Shown here piece by piece: positions 23,179-33,197 of a stretch of 64,000 nt of DNA. Position numbers and translations under genes: made by a program. The first letter of the stretch is position 1; every line of letters starts with the position of its first letter. Location of the stretch: assembly GCA_026388315.1 (NCBI GenBank), contig JAPLKA010000084.1, positions 1 through 64,000 on the forward strand, given 5' to 3'. The notes beneath the pieces are model-generated. The model was not told where the DNA came from and did not search any database. It worked only from the letters and a program-made list of their open reading frames with translations. The stretch is from Pseudomonadota bacterium. GTDB lineage: Bacteria > Desulfobacterota > Syntrophorhabdia > Syntrophorhabdales > Syntrophorhabdaceae.

Positions 23179-24417
23179 TTACTGCCCGAACATCAGAACT
23201 TCCTGTATGTACTTCTGCAATGCCTCCACAGACTTCATGGCCTTACGTATCTTTTCCTGTTCATCAGGCCTCAGTGTACCGGGGTTAATATGATTGGCGT
23301 CGGCTCCCGGATTGTTGCTGCCATCCGTCCTGTTGTTGATCTGATTCATGATTCTGAACCGGACAAAGGTTAAGTATGCATCAATTAAATCATTCTCCAT
23401 TTCCTTCTTGATAACATTCATTTCGCGTAATAATTTTATACGTTTCAGGGTGTTTACCTCAAAAATACCGTTATTGATGGCCAGCATTCTTACCGATAAG
23501 ATCAGCGGCGCCCAGCCCGTCAATTTGATATTGAAGGTATCCTTGTATTCACCATCCTTTTCCACCTTAAAATTGCCAAAAAAGGATAAAGCGGTGGGCA
23601 TTAATACGGCAGTTTCGATAAAATCCTTCATAACATGTTTATTATCACGTAAAAATTCAAAAAAATAAGCTAACAGCTCATCTAATAATTGTTTTCTGCC
23701 GTATATATGTCTCGCATCGGTGAGGATAATAACATCCAGCGATTCAAAGATACCTTTTTCATAGGTAATCCTGTCCTCTAAACGCTTTTTCCAGCTTTTA
23801 AGGGAACCTCGCCACTTTTCGCTGGATGGCATAACCCCGCCTTTACACTTCTCGAACCCCGCATCGTGCAGCCTTTCAACAGCCCTGTTTGAAAATTCGA
23901 CGAAATAATGATCTACGGTTTCCATTGTCACATCGCCACCGTTCACCTCTCCATAGATAACCATATTATCCTGATCCGTCAGCATAGTCTGCTCGTCACG
24001 GCCTTCACTGCCGAGCCCGATCCAGATATATTCCACCGGAGGATCGCCCAGACCATCCCTCTTCATATCCTCTTCTACGAGCTTCAAAACCCTCACCGTG
24101 ATTGCATCCCTCACAATGCGAAAGAGGTCGTGGACATCGGTAACCGTATCTTCTTCAAGGAAAAAGTTTTCTATACCCACAACAGCCCTTGCGTGGCATT
24201 CATTCAGTTCTTCGTAAACAATAGCTTTTTCTATTCTGTGGATTACAAGAGAAGCCAGCTCCGATTCAAATTCTTCGTAGTCTTTAATGGAAGATTGGAG
24301 TTGATCTCTTAAAATGGCAAGTATCCGGTGCCTCTCCTGACGGAGAAGCCCCTTATCTTTCATGATCTCACGGTAATCTGATACAAAATTCTCAACAATG
24401 GAGAATGTAAGGGGCAT
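23179..24417 (-). CDS. DUF294 nucleotidyltransferase-like signalling protein
   Basis: A 412-aa protein with a helical N-terminal part, then the GlnD-type nucleotidyltransferase motif GLGSEGRDEQTMLTDQDN at about 134-151 and a C-terminal substrate-binding (DUF294_C) region with LFDE-like acidic helices. The glycine-serine and D-x-D residues are retained, so it may be catalytic. Homologues usually carry N-terminal cyclic-nucleotide and CBS domains; here the CBS pair is encoded separately 54 bases downstream. It abuts valS. The effector and target are unknown. Confidence 0.82.
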   Translation of the reverse strand: MPLTFSIVENFVSDYREIMKDKGLLRQERHRILAILRDQLQSSIKDYEEFESELASLVIHRIEKAIVYEELNECHARAVVGIENFFLEEDTVTDVHDLFRIVRDAITVRVLKLVEEDMKRDGLGDPPVEYIWIGLGSEGRDEQTMLTDQDNMVIYGEVNGGDVTMETVDHYFVEFSNRAVERLHDAGFEKCKGGVMPSSEKWRGSLKSWKKRLEDRITYEKGIFESLDVIILTDARHIYGRKQLLDELLAYFFEFLRDNKHVMKDFIETAVLMPTALSFFGNFKVEKDGEYKDTFNIKLTGWAPLILSVRMLAINNGIFEVNTLKRIKLLREMNVIKKEMENDLIDAYLTFVRFRIMNQINNRTDGSNNPGADANHINPGTLRPDEQEKIRKAMKSVEALQKYIQEVLMFGQ

Positions 24418-27114
24418 TTAGTCTCCCGAAAGGGTTTTTAAAACCTTCCTGCTTGCCGTAAGCTTTTCTCTCTTTTCCTGGAACGTTTTGTAATTTATCT
24501 CATTCTTTTCTATCACTTCCGAAGGCGCTTTTTCCCGGAAGGAGGCGTTGTTGAGCTTATTGAATAGCCTTTCAAGCTCCTCGTCTATCTTTGAGAGCTC
24601 CTTTTCTATCCGTGCAAGCTCCCTTGGAACGTCTATGAGGTCTTTTATGGGAACAAATATCTCTACGTCTTTGTATATTCCTATTGCCGCCTTTTCAGGG
24701 GCAGGATCCGTTGTAAATGAGAGGCGCTCAACCTTCGCCAGTTGTTTAATATAAAATTCATATTCCTCCAGCAAAGCTGTGTGGCCGTTTGCACGCAGAA
24801 TAGCTTCGATCTTCACGTTCGGGGCAATACCCGTTTCGCCCCTTATATTTCTTATGACATCGATAATACCCATAATGAGATCCATCTCCGATTCACTCTC
24901 TTCATCTACCTCGTCTTCGTCAAAGACAGGAAAAGGTGATATCATGATGCTTTCAAATCCCCCCTCACCCCCCTTTCCCCCGCTTCGCGAGGACAGGCCT
25001 AAAGGGGGAAACTGGGGGGGATTGTCCGGTAACTTCTGATAAATCTCCTCTGTTATAAAGGGCATAACAGGATGCATAAGTTTCAATATATCAAGCAACG
25101 TCCTGTAAAGCTCTCTCCTTGTTATGGTATCATCAAAAACCCTTACTTTTCCATAAAGATTGGGCTTAATAAGCTCAAGATACCAGTCACAGAATTCGTG
25201 CCATATAAAGTTGTACAGGATTGTTGCAGCCTCGTTGAATTTGTAGGTATCAATACTTTCAGTTACCTCCCGGATAACCTTCTGCGCCCTTGAGCGTATC
25301 CACCGGTCTGGAAGAAACGTAGACATGCCTTCAGAAGGAACGTCTGAAACATTCTCCAACAGGAAAAGGGTAAGCCTTGATGCATTCCAGATTTTATTCA
25401 CAAAATTCCTCACGCCTTCAATCCTCTCCTCTGAGAGCAGAATGTCCCTCCCCTGTGCTGCCATCATGGTAAGGGAAAACCTGAACGCATCTGTACCATA
25501 TTGATCTATCATTGTTAAGGGATCTATAACATTGCCCTTTGATTTGCTCATCTTTTTCCCTTCAGCATCTCTCACAAGCGCATGGATATAAACCTCCCTG
25601 AAAGGGACATCGCCCATGAACCGCAGTCCCATCATGATCATCCGTGCCACCCAGAAAAAGAGAATATCAAAGCCCGTTACGAGAAGCGACGTGGGGTAAT
25701 AGGCTTTGAGGTCTTCCGTGTGTTCCGGCCACCCCAATGTGGTAAATGGCCAAAGACCGGATGAAAACCACGTGTCGAGCACATCGGATTCCTGTCTCAA
25801 CTCCCCTTTGCAAACCTCGCAGGTGTTCAGGTCCTCTACTGAGACATACGTTGAATTGCATGCATCACAGTACCAGACAGGTATCCTGTGGCCCCACCAG
25901 ATCTGTCTCGATATACACCAGTCCCGTATATTTTCCATCCATTCAAAATATACCTTTTCCCACATTTCGGGAATTATTCTCACTTTATGGTTCCTTACGG
26001 CCTCAATTGCAGGTTCTGCAAGGGGTTTCATCTTCAAAAACCACTGCAATGACAGGGAAGGTTCTACGACCGTCTTGCATCTGTAGCATTTCCCGACACC
26101 CAGCGCATAAGGCTCTAACTTTTCAAGCAACCCTTTCTGCTTCAACTCCTCAACGGTTTTATCTCTGCATTCGAACCTGTCCATCCCGTCATAATGAACT
26201 GCATGCTTATTCATCCGACCGTCATCGTCCATAACCTTTACCACTTCAAGGTCATGCCTCTTTCCTATCTCAAAGTCATTCAGGTCATGGGCCGGCGTAA
26301 CTTTCAGCACACCGGTACCGAAGGAGGTATCAACATAACTGTCCCCAATAATCGGGATTTTCTTTTCTGCTATGGGGAGGATCACGTACTTCCCTATAAA
26401 TTTTTTGTACCGTTCATCATCTGGATTCACCGCTACGGCAGTATCGCCGAACATCGTTTCGGGCCTTGTTGTGGCAACAGTCAGATAACCATCAGCGTCC
26501 GCCAAGGGATAACGTATATGGTAAAGAAAGCCCCCCGTCTCCTCGTGTTCCGCTTCGAGGTCTGAAAGTGCAGTTTTACAGCGCGGACACCAGTTGATAA
26601 TGTAATTGTCCCTGTATATCAAGCCTTCGTTATACAACCTCACAAAAACTTCCCGTACCGCCCTGGACAATCCTTCATCCATGGTAAAGCGCTCTCTTGA
26701 CCAGTCGCAGGAAGAACCGAGTCTTTTGAGTTGCTCAATGATAGCGCCCCCTGACTGTTCCTTCCACTCCCAGACCCTCTCAACAAACTTTTCCCTACCG
26801 AGCATCTCACGGTTTAAATCCTCTTTTGCAATCTCCCTCTCAACCACATTCTGTGTAGCAATGCCTGCATGGTCCATTCCCGGTACCCAAAGGGTATTAA
26901 AACCTGCCATCCTTTTAAACCTCGTTACAATGTCCTGTAACGTATTATTCAATGCATGTCCCATGTGCAAAGAACCCGTCACGTTAGGCGGCGGTATTAC
27001 CATTGAAAAATGCGGGTTCTCCGATGCGTTGTCTGCAACAAAATAGCCTTTCTCAATCCACAATGTGTACCATCTGGCCTCTATATCGTGCGGATTATAA
27101 ACCTTGTCCATCAT
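24418..27114 (-). CDS. valS: Valyl-tRNA synthetase
   Basis: An 898-aa class I synthetase that charges tRNA-Val. HIGH-type motif PPPNVTGSLHMGHALN near 40-55, the editing domain with TVATTRPETMFGDTAVAV, KMSKS in GKKMSKSKGNVIDP, and the C-terminal coiled coil (ELARIEKELSKIDEELERLF) are all present. ATG 27114 has GGGAG seven bases before it. Between LPD and ESIM is a 23-residue Pro/Gly-rich peptide (PPQFPPLGLSSRSGGKGG and neighbours) encoded by a palindromic repeat (24956-25023). It lies in the anticodon-binding region and leaves the frame intact. Confidence 0.96.
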   Translation of the reverse strand: MMDKVYNPHDIEARWYTLWIEKGYFVADNASENPHFSMVIPPPNVTGSLHMGHALNNTLQDIVTRFKRMAGFNTLWVPGMDHAGIATQNVVEREIAKEDLNREMLGREKFVERVWEWKEQSGGAIIEQLKRLGSSCDWSRERFTMDEGLSRAVREVFVRLYNEGLIYRDNYIINWCPRCKTALSDLEAEHEETGGFLYHIRYPLADADGYLTVATTRPETMFGDTAVAVNPDDERYKKFIGKYVILPIAEKKIPIIGDSYVDTSFGTGVLKVTPAHDLNDFEIGKRHDLEVVKVMDDDGRMNKHAVHYDGMDRFECRDKTVEELKQKGLLEKLEPYALGVGKCYRCKTVVEPSLSLQWFLKMKPLAEPAIEAVRNHKVRIIPEMWEKVYFEWMENIRDWCISRQIWWGHRIPVWYCDACNSTYVSVEDLNTCEVCKGELRQESDVLDTWFSSGLWPFTTLGWPEHTEDLKAYYPTSLLVTGFDILFFWVARMIMMGLRFMGDVPFREVYIHALVRDAEGKKMSKSKGNVIDPLTMIDQYGTDAFRFSLTMMAAQGRDILLSEERIEGVRNFVNKIWNASRLTLFLLENVSDVPSEGMSTFLPDRWIRSRAQKVIREVTESIDTYKFNEAATILYNFIWHEFCDWYLELIKPNLYGKVRVFDDTITRRELYRTLLDILKLMHPVMPFITEEIYQKLPDNPPQFPPLGLSSRSGGKGGEGGFESIMISPFPVFDEDEVDEESESEMDLIMGIIDVIRNIRGETGIAPNVKIEAILRANGHTALLEEYEFYIKQLAKVERLSFTTDPAPEKAAIGIYKDVEIFVPIKDLIDVPRELARIEKELSKIDEELERLFNKLNNASFREKAPSEVIEKNEINYKTFQEKREKLTASRKVLKTLSGD
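24956..25023. repeat. Palindromic repeat inside valS
   Basis: The segment runs from AATCCCCCC to GGGGGGATT with C-rich and G-rich halves and a central CGCTTCGCGAGG. It is about 69 bases, a multiple of three. C-rich/G-rich repeats of this kind are usually intergenic; here one is read in frame. Confidence 0.7.
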
Positions 27115-27120
27115 AATCAA

Positions 27121-27509
27121 ACTCCCTTCGTTCGTTAAATGAAGAATGAAGAATTAATAATTAATAATGATAAACACTTAAAAAGTATTGAATTCTCTTT
27201 GCCTGCCATCCCTGCGGAAGCGGGTATCTTTTCATGCGAAAACAACATCCGGTAATTTCAAAATGTCCTGGACTCCCTTTTTCAAGGGAGTAACGGTTTT
27301 TTGAATTTTTACGTATCCATCAATCCTTGCTTCTTCATTTTTTTTCATTCTTAACTCTTCACTCTTAATTCTTAATTCTTCACTCTTAATTCTTAATTCT
27401 TCACTATTCACTATTCACTGTTCACTGTTCACTGTTTTTAAACCGGTTTCTTTGTTTATTATCAAGGCTTCTCAACTATTCACTATTCACTGTTCACTAT
27501 TCACTGTTT
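27121..27509. repeat. Intergenic repeat region with ATTCACT block 2
   Basis: This 390-base gap holds no gene. It contains AATTCTT and ATTCACT repeat runs and two related 45-base units (27402-27450 and 27475-27524), each ending in CTGTTTTTA-ACCGGT. The second unit contains the last codons and stop of dgt. The stretch near 27180-27300 shows nothing recognisable. Confidence 0.7.
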
Positions 27510-28553
27510 TTACACCGGTATCTTCCACGGTAAGGGAAGGAAAATCTTTTCAAAAAGAGTAAAGGCATATCTGTCGCTCATGCTGGAGACAAAATCACAT
27601 ACACAGACAGCCGGCTTATCATAATAGTAGTTGTTTCCCGTCTCCGCAAAAAGTGCATCAGGGGATTTCAGAAAATATGCATACAAATCTTCAATGATAC
27701 GGGAGCATTTTATAAAATCGCCATGGACTACTCCACTATCATAAACCCTTTCATAGAGGAAATCTCTCAATTTTACAATATGGTATTCAAGCTCTTCACC
27801 GAATGTTATCGGTAAATCATCATGCCTGGTGGTTTCGTGAATAACACCGCGAACCATGCTGTCAATCCTTTTAGATGTGGTATGGCCCAGAAACTTTCTC
27901 GAATCCTCCGGTAAATCGCTCTCTGCTATGACATTTCCTCTTGTTGCATCGTCAATATCGTGGTTAATATAGGCAATAATATCGGCAACTCTCACCACTT
28001 CGGCCTCTTTTGTGAGAGGTTTGTCTCTTTCGTCTTTTAAAACGATCTCCCCTTTACCCTTGGAGTGTCTCAAGATGCCGTCCCTGACTTCCATGGTAAG
28101 GTTTAACCCCTGTCCATCCTTTTCAAGGATATCAACAACCCTCAAACTCTGCTCATAATGTCTGAAACCACCTTCGTGAATCCTGTTTAATACATCCTCA
28201 CCGGCATGACCAAAGGGCGTATGGCCAAGGTCATGGCCAAGGGCAATAGCCTCCACGAGGTCTTCATTGAGTGAAATAGACCTTGCAATAGTCCGTGCAA
28301 TCTGCGACACCTCCAGTGTATGGGTAAGTCTTGTCCTGTAGTGGTCGCCTGCAGGAGATAGGAAAACCTGTGTTTTATGCTTGAGGCGTCTGAAAGACTT
28401 ACAGTGTGTTACCCTGTCCCTGTCATGCTGGAATGCAGGCCGGATATCGCATTCCGTCTCTTCCCTGAGTCTCCCCCTTGTTTTGCTGCTCTTCTGCGCA
28501 AGTGGAGATAATATTAATTCTTCCCTTTCCTCTAAAATTTTTCTTATATTCAC
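27510..28553 (-). CDS. dgt: Deoxyguanosinetriphosphate triphosphohydrolase-like HD protein
   Basis: A 347-aa HD-domain dNTPase that hydrolyses dGTP to deoxyguanosine and triphosphate, or another dNTP. Key blocks are HDRDRVTHCKSFRRLKHKTQ, RTRLTHTLEVSQIARTIARS (metal His), EAIALGHDLGHTPFGHAGED (HD) and VADIIAYINHDIDDATR (distal Asp). It starts with GTG at 28553. The final residues KIPV lie in an intergenic repeat unit, hinting that the 3' end was reshaped by repeat expansion. Confidence 0.92.
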   Translation of the reverse strand: MNIRKILEEREELILSPLAQKSSKTRGRLREETECDIRPAFQHDRDRVTHCKSFRRLKHKTQVFLSPAGDHYRTRLTHTLEVSQIARTIARSISLNEDLVEAIALGHDLGHTPFGHAGEDVLNRIHEGGFRHYEQSLRVVDILEKDGQGLNLTMEVRDGILRHSKGKGEIVLKDERDKPLTKEAEVVRVADIIAYINHDIDDATRGNVIAESDLPEDSRKFLGHTTSKRIDSMVRGVIHETTRHDDLPITFGEELEYHIVKLRDFLYERVYDSGVVHGDFIKCSRIIEDLYAYFLKSPDALFAETGNNYYYDKPAVCVCDFVSSMSDRYAFTLFEKIFLPLPWKIPV

Positions 28554-28706
28554 TTCACAATCCGCAGTTAGAAATCGGTCTCAATAATTCAGATTCGTAA
28601 TGTATCACAATAACTTGCGTAATTCAACAAGAGGTTGAAGCCCGGATTAAGGTTAAGGTTGATTGGGACAATGCAAAAAGGTATGATGTGCCGTAAAAGG
28701 TTATTT

Positions 28707-29945
28707 ATGAATAAAAATATTTTTTCCTGGTGCTTATTCGATTTTGCGAATTCAAGTTATTCGGCTGTCATAGCGGCCACTATCTTTCCCGTATACTATG
28801 CAAATTTTATTGTGGGGAACGAGTCAGGCGCAGGAGATGTCTGGTGGGGGCGGGCTATAGCTACGAGTATGGCAATCGTGGCCATTTCTTCCCCTTTTCT
28901 CGGCGGGATTGCCGATTATTCAAAGACACGTAAAAGGATGCTTCTCTTTTTTACACTCCTCTGTGTTGTCGCTGTGGCATCCTTTTCATTCCTTCAGAAG
29001 GGCATGGTCATTGAAGGCTTTGCGCTGATAGTGCTCGCAAATATCGGCATGGAAAGCGGCATTATCTTCTATAATTCATTTCTGCCCGTCATTTCTGAGC
29101 CGACCCACCACGGAAGGGTATCCGCATGGGGATTCGGAATCGGGTATGCAGGTTCTATCTGTTCACTTATCTTTGCCCTTCTCCTTATCAAAGCAGGTAT
29201 GATAGGCGCTGCCTGGCTTATGGTAGCGATTTTCTTCGTCATATTCTCCGTGCCGGCTTTTCTTTTCCTCCCGGGAGACAACAAAAGCAAATCCTTCAAT
29301 ACCACTTCTATGAATGAGCACATGATTTTTTCTGCCGCTCAAGGCTTTAAAAAAACAGTGCAGCATCTCAGGAAAATGTGGTCACAGAAGGACCAACGGC
29401 GATTCCTGCTGGCATATTTAATTTATGAGGACGGGGTAAATACGGTAATTGTTTTCTCAAGTATATTCGCTGCCACCACACTGGGATTTAAGCCTGAAGA
29501 ACTCATCTATATGTACCTTATCGTACAGATAACAGCACTAATAGGCGTTTTTGGAATGGCACGCTCAATAGATTACCGGGGGCCGAAAAAGGTAGTTTCT
29601 CTTTCACTTGCACTATGGATCGCAATCACGGTAGCCACTTATTTCATTAATGGAAAAATTCAGTTTATGATAATCGCCTCCGTTGCTGGACTCGGCCTCG
29701 GCACAATCCAGGCAGCCACACGGGCATTCTACACACAATTCATCCCCCCAGGAAAAGAATCTGAATACTTCGGTGTTTATAATCTTGTAGGAAAATCTTC
29801 AGCCATCATGGGTCCTATTCTTTTCGGAACCCTATCCTCCACATTTGGAAGTCAGAGGCCTGCAGTTCTCTCTGTTTCTCTGTTTTTTATTATCGGATAT
29901 CTCATCTTGAGAAATGTACAGGGCGGCAAGCCAAATGTGACTTGA
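28707..29945 (+). CDS. MFS transporter, UMF1/Atg22-like
   Basis: A 412-aa carrier with twelve predicted helices. FSWCLFDFANSSYSAVIAAT at the N-terminus and SDYSKTRKRML-like loop 2-3 (GGIADYSKTRKRM) are typical of the UMF1 (vacuole effluxer Atg22-like) branch, often thought to export amino acids. GTIQAATRAFYTQFIPPGKE is the conserved C-terminal half signature. ATG 28707 has AAAGG upstream; a longer frame to 28635 lacks family features. It is divergent from dgt. Confidence 0.85.
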   Translation: MNKNIFSWCLFDFANSSYSAVIAATIFPVYYANFIVGNESGAGDVWWGRAIATSMAIVAISSPFLGGIADYSKTRKRMLLFFTLLCVVAVASFSFLQKGMVIEGFALIVLANIGMESGIIFYNSFLPVISEPTHHGRVSAWGFGIGYAGSICSLIFALLLIKAGMIGAAWLMVAIFFVIFSVPAFLFLPGDNKSKSFNTTSMNEHMIFSAAQGFKKTVQHLRKMWSQKDQRRFLLAYLIYEDGVNTVIVFSSIFAATTLGFKPEELIYMYLIVQITALIGVFGMARSIDYRGPKKVVSLSLALWIAITVATYFINGKIQFMIIASVAGLGLGTIQAATRAFYTQFIPPGKESEYFGVYNLVGKSSAIMGPILFGTLSSTFGSQRPAVLSVSLFFIIGYLILRNVQGGKPNVT

Positions 29946-30037
29946 AAATTTCCTATACTTTCCGTATATTAATAGCGTGGAGCATATAGGGATTAAAACT
30001 AAACGCTATCCACTATCCGCTAAAAAAGGGGGAACAC

Positions 30038-30382
30038 ATGGCGATAATCGATGAACTGAAGAAAAAAACAGAGGAAGGCTTAAAGACTCTCAAGGAAACC
30101 GCACAGGATTTAGCCTTCAATGTAGAAAAACAGGCGAAGATCGGAAAGAGAAAGTATGTTGACATATCGAAACTTCAGCGGAGTATCCATAATGTATATG
30201 CAGAGATAGGTGAATACGTCCATGACCAGTTCACTTCGGGGAGAGCCCCTACCATGGATAGCCCCTTTCTCAAGGAAAGGGTAAGCTCCATAACCCGGAT
30301 GAAGTTGGAAATCAGGGACATCGAAGAAGAGATTGACGACATACAAAAGACCCAACCGCCAAAACACGATGAAGAACCGTAA
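30038..30382 (+). CDS. Small coiled-coil protein of unknown function
   Basis: A 114-aa, highly charged protein that I do not recognise. It has two long helices: MAIIDELKKKTEEGLKTLKE extended to about residue 60 with KYVDISKLQRSIHNVYAEIG, and a second from about 80 (ERVSSITRMKLEIRDIEEEI). No cysteines, signal peptide or membrane segment is seen. A strong GGGGG ribosome site precedes the ATG. It resembles small deltaproteobacterial coiled-coil proteins placed downstream of transporters. It is followed by the palindromic repeat at 30383. Confidence 0.7.
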   Translation: MAIIDELKKKTEEGLKTLKETAQDLAFNVEKQAKIGKRKYVDISKLQRSIHNVYAEIGEYVHDQFTSGRAPTMDSPFLKERVSSITRMKLEIRDIEEEIDDIQKTQPPKHDEEP

Positions 30383-30410
30383 TGTCCCGCCTTCGGCAGG
30401 ATTAGGACTT
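30383..30410. repeat. Short palindromic repeat, copy 2
   Basis: GTCCCGCCTTCGGCAGGATT is the inverted near copy of 2184-2210. It sits right after a stop codon, so it may act as a transcription-terminating hairpin. Confidence 0.5.
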
Positions 30411-30480
30411 ACGCGATTCGTAATCAGGTAAAGGGACATGGGCGTTTGGGTAACAGGCCGAAAACATCTTTCATCAAAAT

Positions 30481-32293
30481 CTATTCACGCTGCTTTTTCG
30501 CTGGCATGTTTTGTGGTTGCTGTACTGTTCCGGATTGGTTCACGGATTCCGGTCCTTGAGGTTGCACAGGACCTGCCGTTGAACCCTCAAGCAGCCCGAG
30601 CCGGTCTTCAAGCTCTACCATCTTGGTTTTTACCGCCCCTATGTTGGGAGCGTTCGGTGCGAGTTTCATAAATGTTTTGAGCGATCGCAGGGCATTCTGG
30701 TAGTCGCCGGAAAAATCATAAACCAGTCCGAGATTATAGTAAGCGTCGACAAGCCACGGCGCTTCGGAAAGGGCTGCCTCAAACTCCTGTATCGCTTCAT
30801 TGTATCTTTTCTGCTGCGCCCTGAGTATGCCGATACGGTACTTCCTATCGGCGCTTTCCGGAACCGGGATATTTGAACGCTGCGCAATGGTGATGACCTT
30901 CGTGGATACTTCCTCTTCATCGCTTAAAAGGAGGAAGCCTTTCATTGCGGCGAGATAGTGGACGAGAGCATCCTTCGGTCTGCCGGTCTGTTCAAGTATC
31001 AGGGCGGCGTTATAATCTGCCTTTGGTATGAGGTTTGGTGTTGTCTTTACTGCCTCCTCAAATTTAGCAAGGGCATTGGGCCGCTGCTGTGCCTTGACAA
31101 GAGCAATCCCTTCCCTGTTCAGTCTCTGTGCATTGCATGCCTGCGCATATGTTTCTCTCTTCTGATCCAGCAGAGAACCGACGGTAATGGTCTTCTCCAT
31201 CGTTTCCTGCCCGCGCTGAATCTTGACGCCGATGGTTTTGCCTGGTTCAGTTTGCTTGAGCAGGTTTACTGTTTGTGTTATATTGTTGACCGGTGTTCCG
31301 GCAACTTCAACGATTGTATCATTCTCCTGGAGCCCTGCCTTTTGGGCGGCTCCATTGGCAAATAAAGAATTAACATTTACCTTTCCCTCTTTGATCTCCA
31401 GTATGATGCCGACAAAACCTACACCGCCGAGATACTCGCGTGCTTTGGCTGTATCGCCTTTTTCGTTATATGCGAAGCCGATAACGTCCCTTAATCCACT
31501 GTATTCAGGATTTTCCTTTAAACTTTTTTCTGCAACGCGGATCGCGCCATCGGGATCACAGAGAAATAAGAGGAAATCCGATGCCTGTCTGTATGATCCC
31601 GGATAGCCCGGGTTACTGCGGATAGCGCTCCTCAAGGCACTCAAAGCTGCTGCATAATTGCCTGCCTTCTGAGCGGCAGATGTTTGGTCCAGGTACTGGA
31701 TGGTGGTTTTCGAGGCCTTTTTCGCAACAGCAGTTGCCCTCAGTTTGCCTTGATTGTAATCGGCGAGAAGCTTTGATCTCATATCCGCCAGAAGACCCTT
31801 CAGGCTTTCCTTCAGGTTGGATGAAAAACTCATCATCGATGTACCAAGTCCTGATTCTCCGGAATAGGTTGTCAGCGTCTCGTTTCTCCTGGGATCAATA
31901 GTCTGCATGGTTACCTTCAACGTGTGTTCGAAAGTTTTAGACTCTATAGAATCTATCTTGATGAGAAAATCATAATCAGTAGCTTCATTACTCGCGATCC
32001 TCGCGAATAGTCCTGATTTTGCCATATCTTCGGTTTCGAGCTCTGCGATAGCCTTTTGCCAGTTGGCAATTGTCTCATCTGTATTCATCCAATTCTTCCA
32101 GATGGTGGCAACCTCGGGGGCGAGCGTATGAGTTGCCTGTATACGTGCTGTTGCGTCTATGCTGCTCTGGAGACCGTATCGTATCAAATCTCATTGAACC
32201 TTTGTACTGTTCTGACGAAACCGTGATACAGCCCCACAGGGTTGCTATCAGGATGAAAAGGAAAAAACCTTTCATTAAATTTTTCGTTATCAC
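30481..32293 (-). pseudogene. Lipoprotein with TPR and PDZ domains, frameshifted
   Basis: Two overlapping frames make one gene. Frame one starts at GTG 32293 (GGAGG five bases before) or ATG 32275 and encodes a lipoprotein signal, MKGFFLFILIATLWGC, then SSEQYKGSMRFDT. Frame two opens near 32187 with IRYGLQSSIDATARIQ and continues for 568 residues. It has TPR-like helices (170-260), a PDZ domain (about 255-330; GFVGIILEIKEGKVNV, AAQKAGLQENDTIVEVAG) and further TPRs to the end. A one- or two-base slip near 32185-32200 separates them. It could be a real mutation or a sequence error. The intact product would scaffold proteins at a membrane. Confidence 0.75.
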
Positions 32294-32309
32294 AACATCC
32301 TCCTGTCGG

Positions 32310-33197
32310 TCATTCCTTGAATTCTCCCGATGATCCTCCTGGCATGCCATCCTTCTCACCTGTGATCGTCAGTTTTTCAAGACCTGTTATTTTTACCAGC
32401 CTTCCTGCTTTAGGGTCAAGGATAAAAAGGGCGTTACCGGAATACCGCAGATACCCTTCGATACCCTTCACGATCGATATTGCAGTCCCTGCCCGTGCAG
32501 CATAAACAGTGGTCCCTGAAGAAAAATAGATAATGCCGGCATGAGTGTCGATAGCGAGAGAGCGCACCTGTTTTTCACCGGATGCGATAAAAAAAAGTCC
32601 AGGTTTTTCATCTTTTGCAACAGTATATATACTATTGTCAACAGCGTAAAAGATACGTTTTCCAATGGCTGCAAAGGCTGTGATGCTCCCTTTCGAGATT
32701 TCAATAATGGGTATCTCTTTTCCATCTTCAAGGAGATAGATGATGCTTCCCGTGCCTTTATCTCCGTAAACATAGATACGTTGCCTTGGACCTGAGGCGA
32801 CCTTCATTCCTGCATGGGGAAGCCTGATACGTTCTTTTACCCCTGAATCTTCATACCAGCCAAGCATATCATTGCATATTACCACACACAAACCCGAGTT
32901 CATTGTAAACGAGGTAATAGAGAGCGGTTTGGTATGCGGATAATAGGTATTCTTCTGCAGGTCATAGAGGCTCCCTTCGCCGGTCAACAGTATGGGAAAG
33001 GTCCCATCGATGATCTCAAAGTGAGGTGTCAGTTTTATACGGAGGGCCTTTGTACGATCCGGTGTCAGGAGATGTATTAAGGCAGCTTCCTTCCAGACAA
33101 AAATCTGGGATGCAGGACCCTTCTGCTGTCCATAGAGGGTTGTTGTAAACATGAGAATAATAAGAAGCGGGACAAGAATCCAGCCTGTACGGGTCAT
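32310..33197 (-). CDS. Secreted beta-propeller-like protein
   Basis: A 295-aa protein with a signal peptide (MTRTGWILVPLLIILMFTTT, cleavage after LYG). The mature part is built of short beta repeats, each ending in patterns such as GKRIFYAVDNSIYTVAKDE, AGIIYFSSGTTVYAARAG and GNALFILDPKAGRLVKI. This suggests a propeller of about five or six blades. No catalytic motif is visible. It is the middle gene of three: four-base overlap with the upstream gene, 16-base gap to the TPR/PDZ lipoprotein. They probably act together in the envelope. Confidence 0.6.
   Translation of the reverse strand: MTRTGWILVPLLIILMFTTTLYGQQKGPASQIFVWKEAALIHLLTPDRTKALRIKLTPHFEIIDGTFPILLTGEGSLYDLQKNTYYPHTKPLSITSFTMNSGLCVVICNDMLGWYEDSGVKERIRLPHAGMKVASGPRQRIYVYGDKGTGSIIYLLEDGKEIPIIEISKGSITAFAAIGKRIFYAVDNSIYTVAKDEKPGLFFIASGEKQVRSLAIDTHAGIIYFSSGTTVYAARAGTAISIVKGIEGYLRYSGNALFILDPKAGRLVKITGLEKLTITGEKDGMPGGSSGEFKE

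Noticed and set aside
25582-26565. Several plus-strand frames opposite valS
   Set aside because: They are antisense shadows of a strongly conserved gene and have no ribosome sites.
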